Of a stretch of 35,284 nt of DNA, positions 26,697 through 32,042 are shown one piece after another. A program made the position numbers and the translations under genes. This stretch comes from Alphaproteobacteria bacterium (GTDB taxonomy: Bacteria; Pseudomonadota; Alphaproteobacteria; ATCC43930; CGMCC-115725): the NCBI GenBank assembly GCA_019244535.1, contig JAFASL010000794.1:1-35284 (forward strand). Direction: 5' to 3'. Numbering within the stretch: position 1 is the first letter of the stretch; every line of letters begins with the position of its first letter. Under the pieces are notes generated by a model, which made no database searches, had not been told where the DNA came from, and saw nothing but the letters and a program-made list of their open reading frames with translations.

Positions 26697-26728
26697 CCCT
26701 TTCCTGCGGCGCGAGCCGCTGGAAAGGG
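26697..26728 (+). other. Long stable hairpin with GCGA tetraloop between the DUF1501 and NHL genes
   Basis: CCCTTTCC-T-GCGGC (26697-26710) pairs with GCCGC-T-GGAAAGGG (26715-26728): 13 base pairs broken by one T-T mismatch and closed by GCGA, a GNRA-type loop. No long U-tract follows (TTCGAATAGG), so it is more likely an mRNA stabiliser, processing site or weak terminator than a full intrinsic terminator. It would separate the first two genes from the NHL gene at RNA level. Confidence 0.75.
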
Positions 26729-26777
26729 TTCGAATAGGTCGGACAGTAATCAGAGAGAATCAGAGAGGAGGAGCGCT

Positions 26778-27884
26778 ATGCCGCTCACAACGGTTCAGGA
26801 AGGACGAGTGTATGATTGGAGCCATGCTGTCGGGCGCAACGCCGCCCGCGGCCCGGGCTTCAACTACGTGCAATCGATGTGCCTCGGTAAGAACGGTTTT
26901 CTCTATGCCACCAACCGTGGCAACGAGAACAATTTCGGGATGCACGTCAATAAGGTGCAGCTCGGCAGAGGTCCCGGTGAAGAAGAACATATCGCCGACT
27001 TCTTCGAATACGGTGAAGGCGACGGCAAGTGTACTTGGCCGTTTGGTATCGCGGTTGACGACAATTACGATGTGTACGTATCGGACGACTGGACGAACAC
27101 AATCTCGGTGTTCGACAGCGCCGGCAACTTCCTGCGGAAGTGGGGCAAGCCCGGCAGCGGTGACGGTGAGCTAAATCGCCCGGCCGGTCTGGCGGTCGAG
27201 AAGAACGGCAACATCATCGTCGTCGACAGCGGCAACAACCGCCTCCAGGTGTTCAAGCCGGACGGGACGTTTGTCGGCAAGTGCGGCGGCACGGGCAGCG
27301 GCGATGGTCAGTTCAACCAGCCATGGGGCATTACGCTCGACAAGGATGGCAACATCTACGTCGCGGACTGGAAGAACCATCGGGTGCAAAAGCTGTCCCC
27401 GGAAGGCAAGTTCCTGATGAAATTCGGCCAATATGGGAAGGTCGAGGAGCCCGAGGGCTCGTATGCTGTGACCATGTTTGGGCCGTACGTCGCGGCACAG
27501 TCGGAAACCGCCGGTTATCCGAAGCCCGGCACCCTCAATCACCCGACCGATGTTGCGGTAGATCCCGATGGCGACATCTATGTGACCGATTGGGGCAACC
27601 ACCGGGTTTGCGTGTTTGACTCCGAAGGCAGGCCGATCTGCAATCTGATCGGTGATGCTCAGGTCTTGTCGAAGTGGGGCCAGCAGACCGTCGACGCCAA
27701 TCCCGACATGGCGAAGGCGCGCCGCCGTGTGAAGAGCCTTGAACCGCAATACCGCTTTTGCTTTCCGACGGCGGTAGAGTTCGATCCGGCGACCGACAGC
27801 GTCATTGTCGCGGATAGCCAGCGCAACCGGCTGCAAATATACAAGAAAGTCCGCGATTACAGCGACTTTCAGGCGAACCTGTAA
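26778..27884 (+). CDS. NHL-repeat beta-propeller protein
   Basis: 368 residues made almost entirely of NHL-type blades. Clear repeats are at about 87-123 (WPFGIAVDDNYDVYVSDD), 133-169 (RPAGLAVEKNGNIIVVDSGN), 181-217 (QPWGITLDKDGNIYVADWKN), 254-290 (HPTDVAVDPDGDIYVTDWGN) and 329-356 (FPTAVEFDPATDSVIVADSQ), and a weaker one at about 30-60. NHL propellers are binding scaffolds; some are lyases (the peptidyl-amidoglycolate lyase type), but nothing here proves catalysis. No signal peptide. ATG 26778 has GGAGGAG directly upstream; the preceding bases contain a short direct repeat (ATCAGAGAG). It follows the DUF1501 gene by 98 nt with a large hairpin between. Shared orientation and the same strong ribosome-site style suggest one functional unit with DUF1800 and DUF1501, but that is inference. 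Confidence 0.9.
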   Translation: MPLTTVQEGRVYDWSHAVGRNAARGPGFNYVQSMCLGKNGFLYATNRGNENNFGMHVNKVQLGRGPGEEEHIADFFEYGEGDGKCTWPFGIAVDDNYDVYVSDDWTNTISVFDSAGNFLRKWGKPGSGDGELNRPAGLAVEKNGNIIVVDSGNNRLQVFKPDGTFVGKCGGTGSGDGQFNQPWGITLDKDGNIYVADWKNHRVQKLSPEGKFLMKFGQYGKVEEPEGSYAVTMFGPYVAAQSETAGYPKPGTLNHPTDVAVDPDGDIYVTDWGNHRVCVFDSEGRPICNLIGDAQVLSKWGQQTVDANPDMAKARRRVKSLEPQYRFCFPTAVEFDPATDSVIVADSQRNRLQIYKKVRDYSDFQANL

Positions 27885-27897
27885 AAGGCTAAAAACT

Positions 27898-27924
27898 CTC
27901 CCGCCCCTGGGAACGGGGCGGGAG
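27898..27924 (+). terminator. Hairpin after the NHL gene, possible terminator
   Basis: CTCCCGCCCC (27898-27907) pairs perfectly over 10 bp with GGGGCGGGAG (27915-27924) around a 7-nt loop, 13 nt after the NHL stop codon. No U-tract follows on the plus strand; an A-run (AAAAA) lies before it, so it would look like an intrinsic terminator only for minus-strand transcription. It probably ends or protects the mRNA of the NHL gene. Confidence 0.6.
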
Positions 27925-27992
27925 GGCCGCAGGTTAGCACCCTGACCGTGCGCGAACAGCCGGCCGGTTCGGCTTGATCGCAATAAAGTTGT

Positions 27993-28020
27993 TTGGTTTC
28001 GCGATGACTCTGCCTATATT
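27993..28020 (+). promoter_or_regulatory. Candidate irr promoter
   Basis: TTGGTT (27993-27998) and TATATT (28015-28020; also CTATAT one base earlier) are 16 bp apart. Transcription would begin about 7 bp downstream, at or within a base or two of the irr ATG (28027), so the mRNA may be leaderless; no Shine-Dalgarno precedes the ATG. Confidence 0.45.
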
Positions 28021-28026
28021 TGTCGG

Positions 28027-28446
28027 ATGACGACTTCCGCCACAACTTTGGCCCTGCGGCGTTTGCGCGCCGCGAATTTGCGGCCTACGCGCCAGCGCGT
28101 GGCACTGGCGCGACTTTTGCTCGAAAGCGGGGAACGTCATGTGACCGCCGAGCAACTGCACGGTGAGGCGCTAGCCGCGGGAATTCGGGTATCTCTTGCG
28201 ACTATTTACAATAGTCTTCATCAATTCACCGACTCCGGACTTCTGCACGAGGTCGTTGTCGAACCCGGCCGCTCGTATTTCGATACGAACACCTCCGACC
28301 ACCACCATTTTTTTTGCGAAGTAACCGGGAAGTTGCAAGACATCCCCGGCGAAGACCTCACGGTGACAAGCCTGCCGATGCCTCCTCCAGGCACCGAAAT
28401 CAGCCGTGTCGACGTCATCATTCGGGTCCGCCCAGAGGGCGCGTAA
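28027..28446 (+). CDS. irr: Fur-family iron response regulator Irr
   Basis: 139 residues. Irr is the alphaproteobacterial Fur relative that represses or activates iron and haem genes when iron is low; its stability or activity follows haem status. The winged-helix part reads NLRPTRQRVALARLLLESGE, RHVTAEQLHGEALAAGIRVS and LATIYNSLHQFTDSGLLHEV. The dimer/metal part has SYFDTNTSDHHHFF with the HHH run (92-94) that marks Irr rather than Fur, Zur or Mur. There is no N-terminal haem regulatory Cys-Pro motif, as in many non-Bradyrhizobium Irr proteins. ATG 28027 lacks a ribosome site and lies 7 bp after a TATATT box. Remnants of an iron-sulfur gene and a DUF3501 gene follow, so it may once have stood beside iron-regulated redox genes. 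Confidence 0.92.
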   Translation: MTTSATTLALRRLRAANLRPTRQRVALARLLLESGERHVTAEQLHGEALAAGIRVSLATIYNSLHQFTDSGLLHEVVVEPGRSYFDTNTSDHHHFFCEVTGKLQDIPGEDLTVTSLPMPPPGTEISRVDVIIRVRPEGA

Positions 28447-28562
28447 ACCCTGCTTCGGGTCGGCTCGCCGCGCCGATCAAATTTTCCGGCTGTTGATGCT
28501 CTCTCTCCCGCGTCTGATCATACCAGGATTGGCCTGACTGCTCCCTGAGTTGCACCTCTGCG

Positions 28563-28619
28563 TTTATTAAATCATTCTAATCTATTGAAGCCGTCCCCCG
28601 GCACCTAAATCAGGTGCCC
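28563..28619. promoter_or_regulatory. AT-rich ICE-like motif and palindrome between irr and the Fe-S remnant
   Basis: An AT-rich stretch (28563-28580, TTTATTAAATCATTCTAA) contains a TTCTAA half-site and an imperfect upstream partner, resembling Irr-type iron control elements. Just downstream GGCACCT (28600-28606) and AGGTGCC (28612-28618) form a 7-bp hairpin with an AAATC loop, and flanking CC/GG extend it with a bulge. Role is speculative. The rest of 28447-28673 shows no gene. Confidence 0.3.
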
Positions 28620-28673
28620 GGGATCGCCGCGATTAACCGCCCCTGTTTCCAGATTCAATGTGAAGTAGCGGCA

Positions 28674-29222
28674 ATGAGAGAGGGCAGTCTGGAAGCCCGA
28701 CGCGGCACCGCATCGAGTGGGAAGATCCCGGACTTTACCGAAGCCGAAATGCGCCGCATCTTCGACATCTGTCACACCTGTCGGCGATGCTTCAATTTGT
28801 GCGGCGCATTCCCTCGTCTATTTGATCTAATCGACAATTCGGAAAGTGGCGAGCTCGATACGGTGGTGCCGGCCGACTACCAGAAGGTCGCCGACGCCTG
28901 CAGCCTGTGCGACAATTCGAGTGGCCGTTAATCCTTTCAGAGCACAGGCCGATCGAAAAGTTGGCGAAGGCCACTTTTCGACATAACAGGGATTCGCCCC
29001 TGGTCTGTCGGCACTCGACGGAGGCGTCACGGTTCAAATCGTCTGCCACGCGCGGGCGGAGAATATGGGGCAAAAAGCCGGCGAGATGCTCCGATTGCTT
29101 CCGCAGGCCGAAATCGCCCTGATCGAGCGCTGCTCGGGTCATGGCGGCTCCTGAGGCGTGCTCAAGGGCAACTTCGAGACCGCGTTGAAGGTGGGACCTC
29201 CGGAGCCCGAGCAATTGCCGGG
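28674..29222 (+). pseudogene. Remnant of a GlpC/HdrD-like [4Fe-4S] protein gene
   Basis: The 5' piece (28674-28931, ATG 28674) reads MREGSLEARRGTASSG then MRRIFDICHTCRRCFNLCGA and FPRLFDLIDNSESGELDTV, the start of the heterodisulfide-reductase-type iron-sulfur proteins that sit with rubrerythrin and DUF3501 in alphaproteobacteria. It reaches the second cluster (ADACSLCD) and ends at once in NSSGR and TAA. The 3' piece resumes near 29017 in another frame as GGVTVQIVCHARAENMGQKA, AGEMLRLLPQAEIALIERCS and GHGGS, then TGA (29152-29154) where the family has Trp, then GVLKGNFETALKVG. The central region, several hundred residues in intact relatives, is missing. The 86-codon 5' ORF may still be translated, but with one complete cluster motif at most it cannot do the original job. 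Confidence 0.8.
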
Positions 29223-29306
29223 CTTCGACCACCCGATTACGGGTATATGGCGCTTCTGCCGGAGCCGGTGCGCATCGCACTGGGCGAGGATTTCGATTTG
29301 AGGTGA
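29223..29306 (+). pseudogene. 3' remnant of a DUF3501 gene
   Basis: After a junction near 29200-29222 the sequence reads GFDHP, then, after a one-base shift, DYGYMALLPEPVRIALGEDF and DLR before TGA (29304-29306). This matches the C-terminal end expected of DUF3501 proteins, whose gene normally follows the Fe-S gene represented by the neighbouring remnant. Everything upstream in DUF3501 (roughly 160 residues) is absent, so a deletion fused the ends of two adjacent genes. The following 29307-29405 shows nothing recognisable apart from a small stem (GCCCCG 29387-29392 with CGGGGC 29401-29406) at the lpdA stop. Confidence 0.65.
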
Positions 29307-29405
29307 AGTCGCCGCGGCGTGCAAGCGTGCAATGGTGCTTAGCGAGTTCGGCAAGCGCAACAGTCGCCGTTCACGCTGGCCACCGCGCCCCGGGTGTGTG
29401 CGGGG

Positions 29406-30803
29406 CTAGATATGAATTGCCCGCCCGTCGGCTGCGAGCGCGGCCTCCTTCAGGGCTTCACTCAATGTCGGATGGGCGTGGCAGGTACGCGCAATGTCCT
29501 CGGCCGAAGCGCCGAATTCCTTGGCCAGCGCCCCTTCGGCGATCATCGTTCCGGCGTCGGGACCGATGATGTGCACTCCCAACACCCGATCGGTCTCGCT
29601 CTCGGCGAGAATTTTGATGAAACCCTCGGTATAGCCATTGGTCCGGGCGCGCGGATTGGCGCTAAACGGGAACTTCCCGGTGCGGTAGGAGACCCCGGCC
29701 GCCGCGAGCTCCTCCTCGCTCTTGCCGACCGAGGCGACTTCAGGCCACGTGTAGACGACCGAGGGAATGGCGTCGTAATCGATGTTCGGTTTTTGCCCGG
29801 CAAGGCGTTCGGCGATCGCAATGCCTTCCTCCTCGGCTTTGTGCGCTAGCATCGGGCCTCGGATCACGTCGCCGATTGCATAGATGCCTGGGATGTTCGT
29901 CGCAAAGCCGTCATCTACTAAAACCCGACCGTGTTCGTCGCGCGCGACACCGACGGCCTCGAGACCGACGCCTTCGGTGTAGGGACGCCGGCCGACGCAG
30001 ACGAGCACCACATCCGCCGCCAGCATCTGCTTTTCAGCCCCTTCGAGTTCCAGGTTCAGCGCGTTTCCCACTTCGCTGACACCGACGACTTTTGTCCCGA
30101 GCCTGAATTCGATCCCCGATCGGGCGAATACCCGCTGCAAAGCCTGTCCGAGCTCTCGATCCATATTTGGCACGACATGATCGAGGAGTTCGACAACGGT
30201 GACTTTGGCGCCGAGTCGCTGCCATACCGACCCCAGCTCTAGTCCGATATAACCGCCGCCGATTACCGCGAGCCGTTCCGGCACGTGGTTGAGCGAGAGC
30301 GCGCCGGTCGACGACACGATGCGCTGCTCATCGATTTCGATGCCTCGCAACGGCGTGCTTTCCGAGCCTGTAGCGATGACGATAGAGGCCGCCTCGATCT
30401 CCTGCATAGCGCCGTCGACGCCGGTAACCGCGATCCGCCCACGCCCGGTAATGCACGCCTTGCCCTTGAGCCAATCGACCTTGTTCTTTCGAAACAGAAA
30501 CTCGACCCCGCGTGTCAGCGCGGTGACCACCTTGTCCTTGCGGCTCATCATGGTGGCGAGGTCGAGCCCAACCTCGCCGACCATGACGCCGTGCTCGGCG
30601 AGCGCTTGCTTTGCCTCGGCAAACTTCTCGGAGGATTGCAGCAATGCCTTGGACGGGATGCAGCCGATGTTGAGGCACGTGCCTCCGAGGCTGCCGCGGC
30701 CCTCGACGCAAGCCGTCTTCAAGCCCAGCTGTGCCGCCCGGATCGCCGCAACGTACCCGCCCGGCCCCGCCCCGATGATCACGATATCGTACAGCTCCGG
30801 CAT
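29406..30803 (-). CDS. lpdA: Dihydrolipoyl dehydrogenase (E3)
   Basis: 465 residues. This flavoprotein reoxidises the dihydrolipoyl groups of the E2 subunit with NAD+. FAD-binding loop at the N-terminus (YDIVIIGAGPGGYVAAIRAA); redox disulfide C43/C48 in GGTCLNIGCIPSKALLQ; NAD-binding motif VIGGGYIGLELGSVWQRLGA; second FAD motif IYAIGDVIRGPMLAHKAEEE; interface domain with the catalytic pair H444 and E449 in HAHPTLSEALKEA. All key residues are present. ATG 30803 is 9 nt after the sucB stop with a weak GAG. As last gene of sucD-sucA-sucB-lpdA it most likely serves the 2-oxoglutarate complex. A small GC stem overlaps its stop codon. Confidence 0.97.
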   Translation of the reverse strand: MPELYDIVIIGAGPGGYVAAIRAAQLGLKTACVEGRGSLGGTCLNIGCIPSKALLQSSEKFAEAKQALAEHGVMVGEVGLDLATMMSRKDKVVTALTRGVEFLFRKNKVDWLKGKACITGRGRIAVTGVDGAMQEIEAASIVIATGSESTPLRGIEIDEQRIVSSTGALSLNHVPERLAVIGGGYIGLELGSVWQRLGAKVTVVELLDHVVPNMDRELGQALQRVFARSGIEFRLGTKVVGVSEVGNALNLELEGAEKQMLAADVVLVCVGRRPYTEGVGLEAVGVARDEHGRVLVDDGFATNIPGIYAIGDVIRGPMLAHKAEEEGIAIAERLAGQKPNIDYDAIPSVVYTWPEVASVGKSEEELAAAGVSYRTGKFPFSANPRARTNGYTEGFIKILAESETDRVLGVHIIGPDAGTMIAEGALAKEFGASAEDIARTCHAHPTLSEALKEAALAADGRAIHI

Positions 30804-30812
30804 AGCCGCGAC

Positions 30813-32036
30813 TCAAATTCCGAAGAGAATGCGAGAGGGGTCCTCGACGCATTCCTTGACGCGCACGAGGAAAGTCACCGCCTCGCGTCCATCTACAATG
30901 CGGTGGTCGTAGGATAGCGCGACGTACATCATCGGCCGGATCTCAACCTGGCCTCCCACTGCTACGGGCCGCCTTTCGATCTTGTGCATGCCGAGAATGC
31001 CCGCTTGCGGCGGGTTGAGGATCGGGGTCGACATCAGCGACCCATAGATGCCGCCGTTCGAGATCGTAAAGGTGCCGCCGGATAGCTCGTCAATTGCCAA
31101 TTTCCCATCGCGTGCCTTGCGCCCGTATTCCGCGATTGCCTTCTCGATCTCCGCGAAGCTCAGCCTATCGGCGTCGCGCACTACCGGCACGACCAAGCCC
31201 TGCTCGGTGCCGACTGCAACCCCGATGTCGTAATAGTTCTTGTAGACAATGTCGTCGCCATCGATCTCGGCATTGATCGCCGGCAACTCCTTCAATGCCA
31301 AAATGGCCGCCTTCACGAAAATCGACATGAAGCCGAGCCGCACGCCGTGCTTCTTTTCGAAAGCATCACGGTATTGCTCGCGGAGCGCCGTCGTCAGGCT
31401 CATGTCGATTTCGTTGAAGGTGGTCAGCATCGCGGCGGTGTTCTGGGCCGCCTTGAGCCGCTCGGCGATGCGCCGCCGGAGGCGGCTCATGCGGACCCGC
31501 ACCTCGCGCTGCTCAGCTGACGGAGCTGGTGAGGACGCGGCGGGCGCCGTTGTACGGACTGCGATCACGTCTCCTTTGGTGATCCGCCCACCCGGTCCGG
31601 TTGGCGCGACTGTGGTTGCGTCCAGTCCGGTTTCTTCGATCAGCTTGCGCACCGCTGGGCCGGAGCGCTCCAGCGCGGCGCGCCCCTCACCCCGACCCGC
31701 CCCCGGGCTATTGTGCGTTCGGCCCGCCGGGCTCTCAAGCTCGAAGGTTGCGGCCGAAGGAAGCCCGGGGGCAGTGCGAGGGTGAGGGGCTGCCGCAGCT
31801 CCATCGGCGATCCGGCCGAGCACCGCGCCGACCGGCACGTTGGTGCCCTCCTCGACGAGGATCTCGGCGAGGGTGCCGGCAACCGGTGCGGGAACTTCGA
31901 GGGTAACCTTGTCAGTTTCGATCTCGGCGACCGGCTCGTCGAGCGCGATCGGCTCACCTGGCCGCTTCAGCCACTTCGACACGGTTGCCTCGGTTATCGA
32001 CTCCCCGAGCGGCGGGACCTTGATCTCTGTGGGCAT
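30813..32036 (-). CDS. sucB: 2-oxoglutarate dehydrogenase E2 (dihydrolipoyl succinyltransferase)
   Basis: 407 residues. It transfers the succinyl group from the E1-bound intermediate to CoA. Lipoyl domain about 1-77 with the lipoylated K43 in [12 protein letters not shown]3/E1-binding domain about 124-160 ([31 protein letters not shown]); catalytic domain about 180-407 with the active-site His and Asp in [16 protein letters not shown]. The linker between lipoyl and binding domains (about 81-119) is unusual: [20 protein letters not shown], then [14 protein letters not shown], encoded by a 109-bp palindromic repeat (31682-31790) read in frame. Such linkers are normally Ala/Pro-rich and tolerant of insertions, so the enzyme should still work. 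ATG 32034-32036 is 6 nt after the sucA stop. Confidence 0.96.
   Translation of the reverse strand: MPTEIKVPPLGESITEATVSKWLKRPGEPIALDEPVAEIETDKVTLEVPAPVAGTLAEILVEEGTNVPVGAVLGRIADGAAAAPHPRTAPGLPSAATFELESPAGRTHNSPGAGRGEGRAALERSGPAVRKLIEETGLDATTVAPTGPGGRITKGDVIAVRTTAPAASSPAPSAEQREVRVRMSRLRRRIAERLKAAQNTAAMLTTFNEIDMSLTTALREQYRDAFEKKHGVRLGFMSIFVKAAILALKELPAINAEIDGDDIVYKNYYDIGVAVGTEQGLVVPVVRDADRLSFAEIEKAIAEYGRKARDGKLAIDELSGGTFTISNGGIYGSLMSTPILNPPQAGILGMHKIERRPVAVGGQVEIRPMMYVALSYDHRIVDGREAVTFLVRVKECVEDPSRILFGI
31682..31790. repeat. Palindromic interspersed repeat, copy B, inside sucB
   Basis: This 109-bp element has termini GCCCCTCACCC (31682-31692) and GGGTGAGGGGC (31780-31790), identical to those of copy A (1315-1420). 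An inner 11-bp inverted repeat pairs 31699-31709 with 31762-31772. It is read through without stops and encodes about 36 residues of the sucB linker. The interior differs from copy A, so either they are diverged subfamilies or only the ends are conserved. Confidence 0.85.
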
Positions 32037-32042
32037 CGTCCT

